64,000 bases of DNA from Campanula takesimana (GCA_026119855.1 JAOWBW010000283.1:1116001-1180000); one strand, 5' to 3'; shown: positions 1-11,863, numbered from the stretch's first letter. Notes: generated by a model from the sequence alone, not told the origin. Numbers and translations are program-made.

Positions 1-214
1 AGAGCCCCCGCTCATATTTGGTTTGAGTTGAGTTCTTTTGGAAAGCCTTAAAACGCTTTTGATTCATTTTCCCTGTTGAATCATAAAGTTATGGTGTTGA
101 TTATGGACTCTAATTCATTCATAGAGTACTGATAATTTTCATTTGAATTTAAGAAAATGGTTTGAAAGGTTTTGTTCATTAAAACTCAATGGTTCAAGTT
201 TGACTATCCCTATA

Positions 215-340
215 TAGCATGGTTTTATGTTTTAGTGCATACCATGTGGATCTACTTACTTGATTCCATTAAATTTTTAAACAATATTATCCCTTCATAG
301 CATGGTTTTATGTTTTAGTGCATACCATGTGGATCTACTT
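215..340. repeat. two 43-bp direct repeats
   Basis: A 43-base block beginning TAGCATGGTTTTATG occurs at 215-257 and again, identical, at 298-340. The spacing is 83 bases. The sequence around it (1-399) is AT-rich, shows no coding signal, and I cannot assign it to a known element. A local duplication inside an old LTR is the simplest reading. Confidence 0.85.
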
Positions 341-399
341 GTTACTTTATGTTTTGGGAAAGTTTTAACAAAAATTCAAAAAGTGCAGAAAATTGGGTT

Positions 400-770
400 G
401 CTCGGCCGAGTCTTATGATCTGCTCGACCGAGCATATGAAACGGTGCTATGATGAGGCATGGTCCGGCCGGATCTTTGGTCGAGTCCGGTCGGACCCCTT
501 TAAATAATCCGTTCTGGTTTTGGTTTTCCCGGTCGGACCCAAGGCTTGTACGGTCGTGCGTTTGGTTTTGCACGGTCGTGCAATGTGTGTCGAAAACCAA
601 TAGTTTCTGATATTTTGTGCTCGTCCGTGTCCTTTTCTATGCTCGGCCGAGCATGTTCATTCAGCACGGTCGTGCATTATATTTAGCACGGTCGTGCACA
701 TCATGTCGAAATGGCCAAACTTTCTGTAATATGGTGCTCGGCCGTGTCATTCCCTATGCTCGGCCGAGCA
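400..770. repeat. cluster of GC-rich ~12-bp palindromes
   Basis: At least eleven short palindromes or near-palindromes stand out from AT-rich DNA. They share a CGGYCG core with complementary three-base arms: GCTCGGCCGAG (400, 641, 758), GCTCGACCGAGC (422), GTCCGGCCGGAT (462), GTCCGGTCGGAC (484), GTACGGTCGTGC (548), GCACGGTCGTGC (570, 664, 686) and GCTCGGCCGTG (735). Spacing is irregular (about 20-60 bases). The host sequence is probably an LTR or UTR of a retroelement, because similar clusters lie in the LTRs further along the window; this is inferred, as no LTR ends are visible here. The stretch from 771 to 1340 is AT-rich and shows nothing else. Confidence 0.8.
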
Positions 771-1340
771 GACACTATTCACAGGTTTTGGACTTTTTCA
801 AGTTTCTGCACTATTTTGTTTTCATTTTTTGAACAAAACATACATTTTTTCAAACCTTAAAGTTTTGATTAATTATATGCTTATATAATTTTATTTATTA
901 TTTAAATAATATTATCGCCTAAGTGATTAACGTTATTTAAATCCAAAATTATTAAAGTGTTGAATGTTTAAGTTAATATGTGAATGACATGAATTTTCCA
1001 AAGAAGATCTTGACATTTGACTAAACTTGGGCATTCATGTGGTAACAAATGAATGGAACATTAAGCCGGTTTTTGTTAGATGCTTATGTCGGCCCAAAGG
1101 AAGATTAAGCATTTGATTAAAACATTGTTCAAATTGCTTGTTACCTAAGGCAATCATTTTTGAGTCAACTCGCAATCCAAAGATTAGTTTTGATGTCATG
1201 TTGATTACCTTGTTGATGGTTTTCGTTGATATAATTAATCATTTATTCGTTATGTAGTTTCTTATTTATATTTTGTTTTTCATTCTTTTGTTCTCAAAAA
1301 TCCAACAAATTTACTTATTGCTTCATCCGTTATTACTGCT

Positions 1341-1937
1341 ATGAGTACCGTACCGATGCTAAATGGGATTAATTTTAAAACTTGGAAAAATAAATTGATA
1401 ATGATCTTAGGCTATATGGACATAGATCACGCATTACGGGAACCGTTTCCCCTTCCTCTTTCTGATATAAGCACTCAAGAAGATTGCTTAAATACTGAGA
1501 AGTGGGAACGCTCCAACCGCGTGAACCTAATGATCATGGATATAGTTGTCCCGGAGACCATTCGGAACAGTGTCTCCAAGGATGTTGATGCTAAAACATT
1601 CCTTGATATTCTTGAGGAATGTTTGGCGTCTACTTCTTCTCATGGGACAAAGAGAAGAAGGAAAGAAGTTGCGGTTGGAAGTAATAAGAAGCCTAAGGGA
1701 TCATCTAATGGTCATAAGGAAAAGAAATGCTTCTTTTGCAAGGACCTCACTCACATGAAGTTCGACTGCCCTAAGTATCACGCTTGGCGTGCTAAGAATG
1801 GTATGTCATTTGGTCATGTTTGTACTAAGGCTAAATTTGGTTTCAATTTCTACATATACATTGTGGTTGGATTTTGGTGCTTCAACTCACATAAGTGTGT
1901 TTATGTAGGATTGCCTGAGTTACCGAAGAACCAGTGA
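1341..1937 (+). pseudogene. copia gag (UBN2-type) with zinc knuckle, broken
   Basis: The frame opens with MSTVPMLNGINFKTWKNK, the typical N-terminus of plant copia gag proteins, which package element RNA in cytoplasmic particles. A CCHC zinc knuckle follows (CFFCKDLTHMKFDC, spacing C-X2-C-X4-H-X4-C) at about residue 131-144. Codons between the N-terminal half and the knuckle are few, so the gag is shorter than usual and probably has an internal deletion near codon 95. The frame then runs out of phase: the protease active-site region appears in another frame near 1871 as DFGASTHI, with F where family members have S or T. Both changes suggest loss of function. Confidence 0.8.
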
Positions 1938-4858
1938 AGACGAGAGATTCATCTATATGGGAGATGGGAATCCGGTTGAAGTTACAGGCATAGGAACTTA
2001 TAGGTTATTGTGAAAGTACTAAGTATTATTTGTATTAATAATACATTCATTGTACCGTCATTTAGATGGAATTTGATATCTATCACAACATTGAACAAGG
2101 AAGGATATTTTGTTCATTTGATAATAATAAATGTGATCTTTATTTTAATTCCAAGGTTGTTGGTACTAGTACTTTGTCAAGTACTCTTCCTTTACTTGAC
2201 ATCATTCAAACAATAAATGAGTCCCATAATAATGAAAACCAAAAGTACAAAGCGAAAGTTATCAAGTGAAATTTTATTCCTTATGACATAGGCGTTTGGG
2301 TCATATCTCCGAGAGGAGAATTGATAAACTTGTGTCTAAAGGAATCTTGACCATACTTGATATTCCGGAAGAGACTTTTGCACTAAATGCCTTAAAGGAA
2401 ATGTACAAACATTAAAAGAAAAGTATTCTCGAGAGCATCAAGTGTTCTAGAACTAATATATATGGATAATTGTGGACCATTCACTACCCCTTCATAGAAT
2501 GGTCAACAGCAAATTATTACGTTCATAGAAGAAATACTCTCATTATGGGTACATTTATTTACTTCATGAAATGTCTCAATTTTGACGTTTTCAAGTCTTA
2601 TAAGGCCGAAGTTGAAAGTCAACTTAGGAAGACTATTAAGAACGTTAGGTCCGATCGTGGTAGTGAATACTATGATCGGAATAACGGTTTTGGGGAACAA
2701 CGTCCGTGTCCTTTTTGCTCGCTATTTTGAAGAGTGTAGGATTGTCCCTCACTATACTATGCCGGGTACGGCTTGCATGTATAAGTGTAGCTGAGAGACA
2801 TAATAAGATCCTTAAGGATATGGTAAAGAAGTATGATCTCTTGTACTTTATTACCTCACTCATTATGGGCGATATATTGAAAACCGCAACTTAAAATCTC
2901 AATAAAGCTTCCTCTGAAGTTACTAATAAAAACCCTTTTGAATTATGGACAATTAAGAAACTGTCCTTAAATCATCTTCGTGTATAGGGTTGTCCAGTAG
3001 AAGCTAGGCCTTATAGGCCTAATAAAGGAAAACTGGATGCTAAGACTATAAGTAGCTATTTTATGGGGTATGCCAAAGAGATCTAAGGGATATAAATTTT
3101 ACAACTCGAAAACTAGAACCTTTTGAAATGAGAAATTCTAGATTCTTTGAGGATGTTGAATTTAGAGGGGAAATTTGGAATAGTTTTGAATTTGAAAAGG
3201 AAGAGGCATCCATTTTATACCTCTTCCCTTAGTTCCAAATTGGAAATCAAGTACTTGTACCTGAAATTCAAGAGGAACATACAATTCAAAATAATGATTC
3301 CCCATACATATTTAACAACATGAAAATGTTGGTCATTAAAGGAAATTCAAACAACCTCAAAATGAGGAAGAACCGGTGCTCTTAAGGAGATCCAATAGAG
3401 TAAAAGAAGTGCTATTCCGGATATTTATAAAGTGTATCTTACCGAGAATGAATGACACTTAGGTTTAGTGGGAGATGAGCCTCTCATCTTCCATGAAACC
3501 ATTAATAGTCCTAATTCTCATAAAGTGAATTAATGTCATACATTAAGAGTTAAAATCTATAAGGATAACAATTTTTGGGATCTTGTCCTATTACCTAAAG
3601 ATGTGAAATCTATTGGGATTAAATTAGTCTTTAAGACCAAAAGGATTCACAAGGTAATATGGAAAGATATAAAGCCTGTTTAGTTGCTAAAGATTTTACT
3701 CAAAAGGAAGACATTGATTATAAAGAAAACACCATTTCCGGTATCTTCTAAAAACTCTTTTAGGATCATTATGGCATATATGTCACATTATGATCTTAAG
3801 CTTCAACAAATGGATATAAAGACAAGTTCTCTCAATGGAGACATTGAGGAAACTATTTATATAAAGGAGCCAGAAATGGTGATTGATTTGGAGCAAACTA
3901 AGCAATTAGTTTGTGAACTTAAGAAATCCATTTGTGGGCTCAAGCAAGCTTCTCGTCAATGGTACTTAATCAAGTTATTCTTTCATTTGGTTTGAAACGA
4001 ATCTTGGTGAAGATTGTACATACCATAAGTTCATTGGGAGTTAATTTATAATTTTTGGTCTTATATGTGGATGATATTTTGCTTGCTAGTAATGATATGA
4101 ACCTTCTTAAGGAAACTAAGAAATTTCTTATTTGAAATGAAAGATCTTGGTAAGGCATCTTTGTATTAGGAATCTGAATTCACCGTGATCACTCACGAGG
4201 TGTTTTAGGATTATCACAAAAGGCCCATATGGAAAAGGTATTACAAAATTTTAGCATGCAAAACTGTGAACCACTTGACACCCCTAATTTTAAAGGAGAC
4301 AAATTTTAGTCTCAAACAGTGTCCTAAAAGTAATTTTGAATCAAAGTATATGAAAAAGATCAATTTTGCATCAGCAGTAGGGAGCTTAATGTATGCGTGA
4401 ATCTTATATTTATTGTTGGGATGCTTGGTCAATACCAAAGTAAACCGGAAGAGACCATTAGGTAGCAGCCAAAAGAATGATAAAGATATTTACAAAACAC
4501 TAAAGAACTACTTGCCTATATTTTAAGTCGGATCATCTTGAGATCATTAGGTATTCCGACATTAGTTAAATTATATGGCTGCATAAGTTTATTAAGGGAC
4601 TGCCAATTGTCAACAAGTGTCGAAAGACCGCTTAAGTTTTATGGTGACAATCGGACGGCAGTCTCATAACAACAAGAGTTCATCAAAGTCTGAAGGATAT
4701 AAACATTAAGTTTCTTGTTGTAAAGGAAAATGGACAAAGAAATACAACGTATAGAAACAAACTCCATATTAGCGGATCCGTTTATGAAAGCGTTATCATC
4801 TTCAGTGTTTCACGAGCATGTTGCTCATATGGGTGTAACAACTTTTGATAACATTTAA
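1938..4858 (+). pseudogene. copia pol remnants (PR-IN-RT-RNase H)
   Basis: Recognisable pieces in order, in shifting frames, are: a GAG-pre-integrase stretch (GHISERRIDKLVSKG, about 2296-2345); an integrase core (RSDRGSEYYD, 2648-2680; ERHNKILKDMV, 2791-2830); RT (MDIKTSSLNGDIEETIYIKE, 3810-3870; ICGLKQASRQWY, 3930-3966; LYVDDILLASN, about 4061-4095); and a C-terminal end resembling ADPFMKALSSSVFHEH (about 4775-4822). Stops or frameshifts separate most blocks and the RNase H is hardly legible. The family encodes the enzymes for reverse transcription and integration; this copy cannot produce them. Confidence 0.8.
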
Positions 4859-5199
4859 TATAGTGGGAGTTTGTGTTGTTTTTTCATTAATTGTTCTTTT
4901 ATTTAAAGTTTTGATCTCATTTGGTTAATATGGACTAGTTGGAAGAATATGTATATATTCATTATGATTCCATGCTACATCTACACTTTTGATCTATTTC
5001 ATTTAGTTGGATTTGTGTACGTGATTACTATGGGTTTAGTTGTGAATCAATTACAACGACTGCCCCTTTAGTCCTTACACTTGGATGACTAATGGACGAG
5101 ATTGTTATAAATGACAATAAAGTGCGCACATAAGGGTTGTCATTTGTGTTATATTTATGGTTAAAGGAAAGACTTTGTTTTGCAACCCAAGTGGGAGAT

Positions 5200-5800
5200 T
5201 GTTAGAACATGGCTTGCAACACAAGTCATTTAGTAACTCCATAATGAAATCATATCTATAATGTTAATATAAAGTGTAGTGAATTAAAATAATGTGTAGG
5301 ATTCCTGGATGTAATATTACCTATTTTGATGGGCAAAGTGGTAATTTGACATCACTAAGGTTGAAAGGGTGTAGTCCTTAAATGATGTGCCTATTGGTTT
5401 CATATATAAAGGGTTCTCCATCAACCCTAGAAATCATTCCATTCATTTATTTCTCTCGTAAATAATCTTCATATTGCTAGAGACATTAGAGAGAAAAGCC
5501 ACTCATCATTTAGAAGAACTCCGTCCCCTTAATTCTTCTTATTCTCCCTACAACATCAAGATGGAATCATCAGGTATTCTCGCTTCCGCCTTCATCTCCT
5601 TCCTCAATCTTATTCTGAATATGAGTGTGGCATTCAGGGATAATAAATTGTTCCTACAAATTCTCGATTGCACCCATGGGGCCCGCATGATGTGCTCATG
5701 TATAGCACGTTCTGCAACTTGTGTGTGTGAACTGTGTGCTCACATAGCATCTTTTGTCACCTATGGCACGCATGATGCCCTCGCATACTGCTAGAACCGT
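5200..5800 (+). repeat. probable 3' LTR of the copia remnant
   Basis: It begins TGTTAGAACATGG immediately after the polypurine tract and contains a TATA-like box (ATATATAAAGG, about 5402-5412), followed by a region of CT-rich sequence. The end was not located: no second copy is available for comparison, so the right limit is arbitrary. Confidence 0.5.
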
Positions 5801-6347
5801 CATCTGCGTTTTCTTGTTCCTTTTCCTCCACCTTAAATTGTCTCCAATAAAACTCCACAATGACTTAGACTTTCACCAATGTTGTTCGTTAGTTTAGACT
5901 TCATAACCAACATCATCGATAGTATATATTAGACTATTAGTTGCGGATCTATGTTAGGAGGGGAGGGGTCAATGGGCCCCCGACTTTTGAACATTTGTCA
6001 CTTTAACCCTTATATTTTTCTGTTTAGCATCTTCACCCCTATATCAGTTGCCCCCTCAAAAATTCTAATGTTCCTCATATACAAATCAAATTCACCCCTA
6101 TATGGAAGTGAAGCCTATACGCCCCATCACGCCATGACTATGCGCTGCGCCGTTAACGACAGCCGGACGGGTAACTCCTCTCCCTCGCCGGATTTCACTC
6201 CTTCTCAAAATCTAAAATTCCTAAATTTCTAAATTCCTTAGAATTTCAAATTGGAATTTTGAGGACTCAATTAAAGGTCATTTGTTGTTCCATGGGAATG
6301 AATCTTCAAAAAATTTAGAAGATTATTTTCTTGTAAAAGGAACAAAT
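5801..6347. other. intergenic, nothing recognised
   Basis: No convincing coding frame, RNA gene or terminal repeat was seen. A GC-richer patch at 6110-6190 is not coding in any frame I would trust. Confidence 0.5.
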
Positions 6348-6954
6348 CAGTGGCGGAGCTACCTTGGACCCAAAGGGGGCAATTGCCCCCATTGATTTTT
6401 AAAAAATAAAATTTTACTAGTGCAAAATTTTGTAAAAAATTAGAGGTTTAATGCACATCCAACATTTTCTAAGGGCTACCTCCGTATCGACTTTGGGAGG
6501 AAAAGCTTAAAATCAGCTCAAAGGAGCCCCAATGTTTAAAGATGAAAATGAATGTTTTAGTTATAGGGTTATTCTTACATAAACTCATGTTTGATTTTAT
6601 CTTTAGTACTTTCTCCGTCTCTAAGTGAATGTATAAAAAAGTTTCAAATATAGCCTTGATGAAGAGTAAAATTGAAAATATTTTGGACATTTATTTTGAT
6701 ACGGAGGTAGTAAAAAACTTCACATTGTATTTTCACTAAATATAATTTGGGATTTTGAGTCCCATCTTGTATATCGAAATAAGCTCTCTTCCCCAATAGT
6801 TTAAGAGATCACGTGACTTGGTTATTTATGGTCATAAAGAAGTGGTTACATTTGGCCGATGACATTGTAAATATATTTATCATCCAAATTTGAACTCATA
6901 ATAGTGAAGAAATATAGGCATTATATGTCACGTTAAATCTTAAATTCGCCGCTG
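6348..6954. mobile_element. hAT-like MITE (CAGTGGCGGA termini), interrupted
   Basis: The left end reads CAGTGGCGGAGC and the right end TTCGCCGCTG, an approximate inverted pair typical of small hAT elements. The flanking 8-mers do not match, so pairing of the two ends is uncertain. A second MITE sits inside at 6476-6710. Confidence 0.45.
6476..6710. mobile_element. Stowaway-like MITE
   Basis: Inverted ends CTACCTCCGTATCG and TTTGATACGGAGGTAG flank about 235 bases. The TA dinucleotide target site is consistent with Tc1/mariner-type MITEs. It is nested inside the hAT-like MITE. Confidence 0.75.
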
Positions 6955-7215
6955 ATGTGTGTGTGGGTGTGTATATATATAATATATATTGCCCCCCCCC
7001 CTCTCTAACTTTGACATGTTTACTCTTGTGATAGATGGTTTTGATATCAACACATACATAATTGTAGTCTAGCCTTTTACGTTATCTTTTAGAAAAAATC
7101 CAAAATACTAAGTACTCTTTTTCCATTCCAAAATACCTGTTGTTTAAGGAGTTCAAATTTATCATAAAACACTTGTTGTTTTGCTATTATTTAGGCATCT
7201 TTAACATTTACCAAA

Positions 7216-7467
7216 TACTCCCTCCGTCCTACCTTCACTTGAGACCTAAGTGGTGGGCACAAGAACTGAGAAAAAGTATGAGAGAGAATTAGTGAGAGGA
7301 AATGTTGTGAGTATTAAAAGGTAAAGTAGGAGAGAGAATGAGCGAGAGGAATAGTGATTTGATTGGTGTTGTGAGTGTTAAAACATTCCATTTTGGGGAG
7401 TCCCAAGTGAAGTGGGACGAACCAAAATAGAAATAAATATCAAGTGAGGTGTGGAGCGGATGGAGTA
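7216..7467. mobile_element. Stowaway-like MITE (nested)
   Basis: TACTCCCTCCGTCCTACC at the left and GTGGAGCGGATGGAGTA at the right form the inverted ends, with TA at both borders. Confidence 0.75.
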
Positions 7468-7545
7468 TATCCTTATGAGTATATGATTATAAAATTAACA
7501 TTGCGTAGTTAGTTGAATTGATTTATTAAAATTTAGTTTACTTTA

Positions 7546-7791
7546 TACTCCCTCCATCCCATAACAAAGTACAAATTTGCTTTTAGGAACAACAATTAAG
7601 GAAAAATGTTAAAAAGTAGGTGTTGTGTGTGGGTAGGAACTAGGAAATAATAAACGGATAATTGTTCTGGGTATAACAAATGGGTCCCATTAACAAAGAA
7701 TCATTATCATTCTCCTTTTGGGAAAGTGGTACTTTCTAACGGGACATCCAAAATGGCAAAATAAGCACTTTATTATGGGACGGATGGAGTA
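7546..7791. mobile_element. Stowaway-like MITE (nested)
   Basis: Inverted ends TACTCCCTCCATCCCATAA and TTATGGGACGGATGGAGTA, with TA at both borders. Confidence 0.8.
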
Positions 7792-7864
7792 TGTGTTAAG
7801 TACACTTTTTTTATACGTGCGTATTGAGTCTAAAACAACAAGTATTTTGGGATGGGAAAAGTAG

Positions 7865-8125
7865 TACTCCCCCTGTCTTAGAAAGATAGTCTCATTTTGA
7901 CTTTTAATGGTCAATAAAATTGAACTTTGACCAACCATTAGCGATGATTTGATCATTCTAGTAAAATTTCAAAAGTTGTAATTGATAAATCATTAAGTGA
8001 TTTATCAATAACAATTTTTAGAATTTCATTGTAATCATTAAATTGACACCAATGTTTGGTCAAAGTTCATTTTTGTTGACCATAAAAAGTCAAAATTAGA
8101 CTATCTTTCTGGGACAGAGGGAGTA
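7865..8125. mobile_element. Stowaway-like MITE, AAAGATAGTCTC family
   Basis: The inverted ends TACTCCCCCTGTCTTAGAAA and CTTTCTGGGACAGAGGGAGTA continue inward through AAGATAGTCTCATTTTGAC and its complement for over 40 bases. Length is 261 bases. Siblings of the same family are at 21523-21779 (in a WNK intron) and 25321-25956 (split by plastid DNA). Confidence 0.85.
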
Positions 8126-8209
8126 TTTAACTTGTTTGTATGGTAAATTTAGCCCTCAATATAAAATATGGAAAATTACAAATAAGGGTCTAAAGTTTGG
8201 GGGTTGTTC

Positions 8210-8427
8210 CAGGGGCGGACCTACCCTTAGTCTATGGGAGGCAATGGCCCCCTTTTGTTTTAAAAAAAATAAAAAATACTAGTGTAATTTTTTTGAAAAT
8301 TTGGAGTATTAGTGTAATATTTTAGACTGTGCCCCCCTTTGTTTAAAAAAATAAAGGCATTAGTATTTAATTTTGTCTCATTTAAATGTGTTATGCAATT
8401 TTGGCCCCCTTGTGAAAAATGCCACTG
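8210..8427. mobile_element. hAT MITE with 8-bp target duplication
   Basis: The 218-base element starts CAGGGGCGGAC and ends AAATGCCACTG. It is flanked by perfect 8-bp copies GGTTGTTC at 8202-8209 and 8428-8435, the hallmark of hAT insertion. It has no coding capacity. Confidence 0.85.
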
Positions 8428-8706
8428 GGTTGTTCCTCCTTCGTAGTAAGGGTCCGATGTTTCAAATTTGGCGATCAAGGGTACGAAGTTAACAAAAGTT
8501 AGCAAATAGGGTTTTTTTTTTTTTTTTTTGACGAAATTATCAATATTTTCAAGTATGTCAACACGTGCCGAGCACATGCAACTTTTGTTTGGGTATTTTT
8601 GTATTTTTGCATGCATTATTATAGTTAGGTTGAAAATTTTGAGCCCCTTGATTTCAAATAAAACTAAAATACCCATTTCCCCATTATTTTATTTATTTTC
8701 AGACAA

Positions 8707-9000
8707 ATCTCAATACCATACCAACACCACTACTACTACCACTATCACCACCACCACTATCACCATCACCACTAGAAATCACCATAACCACCGACCTTCA
8801 ATTTCTCATCCTGGAACCAGCAAGCTATAATTTCACATCTCCCCCCCCCCCCAACCCACCAGCCCAACATCCCCCAACCCCCACATCACCATCCTTCACC
8901 ACCACCCATACCACCCCCACGATCACCACTAGCACCACCATAACCACAAATCACTAACCGACAATAGTGCCACCACTAATTCACTTTACCACCATTGACA
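8707..9000. repeat. CAC/ACC-rich simple sequence
   Basis: A purine-poor stretch dominated by CAC, ACC and ATC triplets, with a poly-C run at 8842-8852. A frame across it would be Thr/His/Pro-rich but is only a translation of the repeat. Confidence 0.8.
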
Positions 9001-9010
9001 ATAGCATACG

Positions 9011-9299
9011 ACCTCCATCCCAAAATGATCTTCACACTTATTTTTTTGTCGTTCATACGAAGGAACTTTGAGCAATAGTTTTAGGTTGATTTAAATATCC
9101 TAATGAAAATCTAAAACTTGTTATTGATAGTATTGTTGATGGTTTATCAATTTCAAATTTTAGAATTTCATTAATATAATTAAGTCAACTTAAAATTATT
9201 AGATTTTCATTAATATAATAAAGTCAACGTAAAATTATTGCTCAAAGTTTTTTCACAGTAACGGCAAAAAAAAGTGTGAAGAACATTTTGAAACTGAGG
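9011..9299. mobile_element. MITE with ~65-bp inverted ends
   Basis: The left arm begins CCTCCATCCCAAAATGATC and the right arm ends with its diverged complement near 9299. Both arms carry TTGAGCAAT/ATTGCTCAA (near 9071 and 9236). An internal AATTTCATTAATATAAT motif is itself repeated. Confidence 0.65.
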
Positions 9300-9492
9300 C
9301 CAATCAAAATTCAAATCTGAGCCAACCAACCCATAGATAAACATGGAAAACACACTGAAATGGGGCCACACGTTTTCTTTGGTTGCTACAATAATCTTTT
9401 TCGTCTTTTGAAAAAGGTGAAACATCTTGATATGATTTATTGATAAAGCAAATCCGAGTTTTTTGCTGCTGTCATTGCATCTTTTAGGACCA

Positions 9493-9770
9493 AGGGGGTG
9501 TTTGGTGCATCAAGGCATCAAGTGCTTGATGCTTGATATAATGTAAGAGTAATTTGAAGGTAGGATGCATAATTTTATTCTTTTATTCAACATAAATATG
9601 TCCAACATCCTCTTAATCATTAAGAATCAAATTCCTTGCTTGGCGAGTAAGAGCCGCACTCAACATCCAACATCTAGCCCCCAAAGTGATCAAATGCATC
9701 CTACCTCCAAATTACCCTTATATTATATCAAGCATCAAGCACTTGATGCTTGATACGCCAAACACCCCCT
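9493..9770. mobile_element. foldback MITE, GGGGGTGTTTGG termini
   Basis: The first ~80 bases are the near-perfect inverse of the last ~80. The ends are GGGGGTGTTTGGTG and GCCAAACACCCCCT, and both arms contain the palindrome-like AAGTGCTTGATGCTTGAT / ATCAAGCATCAAGCACTT. The termini resemble Tourist/Harbinger or hAT foldback MITEs; no clear target duplication is visible. Confidence 0.75.
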
Positions 9771-10453
9771 AAGGCTGGAGTCTCATATTTGATCTGTCCT
9801 TTAACATAATTAAGACTGTGGTGGCTGAATATCTCTTTTGATTTTGCTTGATCTAGGTTGGTGCTGAAAAAACTTGCAAGTTTCTTTGGCATTTAATTTT
9901 TGGACAATCGGCATGGTCAGTTGACCACCTCTTTGATGACTTTAACGTAACATACTTTTCTTGGTTTCGGGCTACTCAAAAGAATGTCCAAAGAAAAAGG
10001 GGAAATGGGGACATTCATATTGGTACGGAGGGAGTATTTGAAATAAAGAGCATATGTAAGTTAGATTTGTACTTCTCGGACCAACTTTGGATCATGCCTG
10101 AATGGTCTATGTTTGTTCCACCATTTGCATTTGCATTTGCACACCAGTTGTTCATAAGAGCATAATCATACTTATCTGACTTATCTATTTGTCTCAGGTT
10201 CTGGTTGTATTCCCATCTTCTCAAGGTTTGGAAGTTACTTGGTCATCTGTAGTTAATATCGGCCAATCATTATATCGCAAGGGACCTCGTTAGGAACCCT
10301 TTAGACCTGACCAGAAGAACCTGTGAAGACTTTCTTCCTAGCCGGCTCATACACGAAACAGGTTAGCCCCTCCTCTCTTTTAAATGCTACAATGTCAAAT
10401 GCAAATTAAACTCTTGGATTCCGCAAATTTCAGAAATGAATCACATATACTAG
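9771..10453. other. intergenic; partial MITE end near 10035
   Basis: A lone Stowaway-type right end (GGTACGGAGGGAGTA at 10021-10035) suggests a MITE whose partner end is lost. Otherwise no gene or RNA was recognised. Confidence 0.5.
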
Positions 10454-10714
10454 TACTCCCTCCGTCCCTAAATGAATGTCCAAATTTTATTTTAAGGGAC
10501 ATCTGAATGTCTCTACCATCTATACAATTTAGTGGCACACATTCATATATAATTATAATCATGTAATTCTCTTTTCAAACATTTAAGTTTGCAAGTATAA
10601 AGAGACTAGTGAAAAAAATCTGGTAAAAAACATTTAGGAATAAAGTTATTTTTGATAAAGATATTCGTTTTGGGACTCTTAAAAATGGATATTTATTTAG
10701 GGACAAAGGGAGTA
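10454..10714. mobile_element. Stowaway-like MITE, AATGTCCAAAT family
   Basis: Ends TACTCCCTCCGTCCCTAAA and TTAGGGACAAAGGGAGTA; 261 bases. A close relative lies at 12437-12699. Confidence 0.85.
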
Positions 10715-11680
10715 GTAAATGATTGAAATGTAATATGTACACAGGCATACTGACACGGGAACTAGCCTACCTTTATGCCCTTAATATTAGTTGTTGAGGG
10801 TGTGGGCATTCGATCCGAAAACTATCGAAAAGATGGTTACAAATGCTAATGTCCAAAATAATAAGAAAACAGAATTTGGCTCAACTTCAAGGGCAATTTG
10901 GTAATTACACATAAATCTCCAGCGGGTGATTAATATGTTGTTCGAAAGATACACAAGTCAACTTTTTAACGCTCTTTACGGTTTGTCGTTTGGAATTTTC
11001 TAGAGAGAGTTATGGTGGTTTGACTGAAGGGGTAGTCTACATTCATCCGAATTTTGCTCAAGTCCTAGAGTTCATGAATGTTTTGGTTCATTTGCTATCT
11101 TATCAACAACAATTAAATCTTGGTTCAATCCTTTTAGTAATTTTGCGTATTTCTAAGCTTGGAGTGATGTTCTAACATAAGTATAAAAACCCTACTCGGG
11201 CATATGTAAAATAGAGAGTTGAGTTATATATGAAATATTCGAGTCTTTGACTTGCTTATGAAGATGGATTTCTTCTTGTTATATTTATCCCTTCGGTCGG
11301 GTTCCTTTAGGTGGTGATTTGACTCATATTCTCTGGTGGTATTATTTGGATATCAGAGTTCGTTTAACCCATGTGTGTTCACTTGTGCTACCTCTGATGT
11401 ATTCTCCTCTTTTCCAGCGTCGCACACACTCAATAAAATGTCTTCTTTGTGCCAGGTCATGTTCTTTCTTTACATAGCCCATGTTTATGATAAATAAAAT
11501 TACATGTAAAACCTTGAGGGTTATGCACGTAAAAGCATGAGAATTAAGGAGAGAATAGTAGTGGGTAGTTGTTGTGAGTATGAAAAGTGATGCAAAAGAG
11601 AGAAAGTGGGGGTAGGGAATAGTAGTGGATAGTTGTTGTGACTTGTGAGTATGACAAGTGAGTCCTATTCAATAAAGAAA
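10715..11680. other. intergenic, nothing recognised
   Basis: The longest frame (10990-11175) has no recognisable features. I see no splice-supported gene model, RNA gene or terminal repeat. Confidence 0.5.
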
Positions 11681-11863
11681 TACTCCCTCCGTCCCAAAAT
11701 GATCTTCCTATTTGACATTTTTCATTGTCCCAAAATGTTCTTCCTATTTCTCAATTTAGGCTTAAAAAGTGCATAAACATAACATGGCTAGTGAAGCAAG
11801 TGTTCATGTTCTTAAAAAGTTTGAATAGTCAAATAAGAAGATCATTATGGGACGGAGGGAGTA
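11681..11863. mobile_element. Stowaway-like MITE, ~183-bp AATGATCTTC family
   Basis: Ends TACTCCCTCCGTCCCAAAA and ATGGGACGGAGGGAGTA, with TA borders. The same family recurs at 14558-14742 and, inside WNK intron 3, at 19707-19888. Confidence 0.88.

Larger units (their letters stand above)
1341..5800 (+). mobile_element. decayed Ty1/copia retrotransposon
   Basis: Pieces of gag, protease, integrase, reverse transcriptase and RNase H follow each other in copia order (integrase before RT), broken by many stops and frameshifts. The internal part ends at a polypurine tract, AAGTGGGAGAT (about 5189-5199), directly followed by an LTR-like start TGTTAGAACATGG at 5200. No matching 5' LTR or primer site can be recognised upstream of gag, so the element is incomplete. 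The right boundary is uncertain. It looks like an old, inactive copy. Confidence 0.85.
7113..7863. mobile_element. Stowaway-like MITE holding two nested MITEs
   Basis: The outer inverted ends are TACTCTTTTTCCATTCC (7113) and GGGATGGGAAAAGTAGTA (to 7863), extending about 35 bases inward (CCAAAATAC...TGTTGTTT against its complement). Two later MITEs (7216-7467 and 7546-7791) have jumped into it, so about 250 bases are original. Confidence 0.7.

Noticed and set aside
400..770. CRISPR-like array of palindromic repeats
   Set aside because: The repeats are short, differ in sequence and are irregularly spaced, and the DNA is plant nuclear; it is not a CRISPR array.
5474..5794. 106-aa frame in the copia LTR
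   Set aside because: Cys-rich by chance; it lies in the LTR and nothing supports translation.
6951..7005. Z-DNA-like GT/TA run and poly-C as a regulatory site
   Set aside because: Simple sequence at a MITE border with no gene nearby.
8528..8830. 100-aa frame ending in Thr/His repeats
   Set aside because: It runs into CAC/ACC simple sequence and lacks any recognisable domain.
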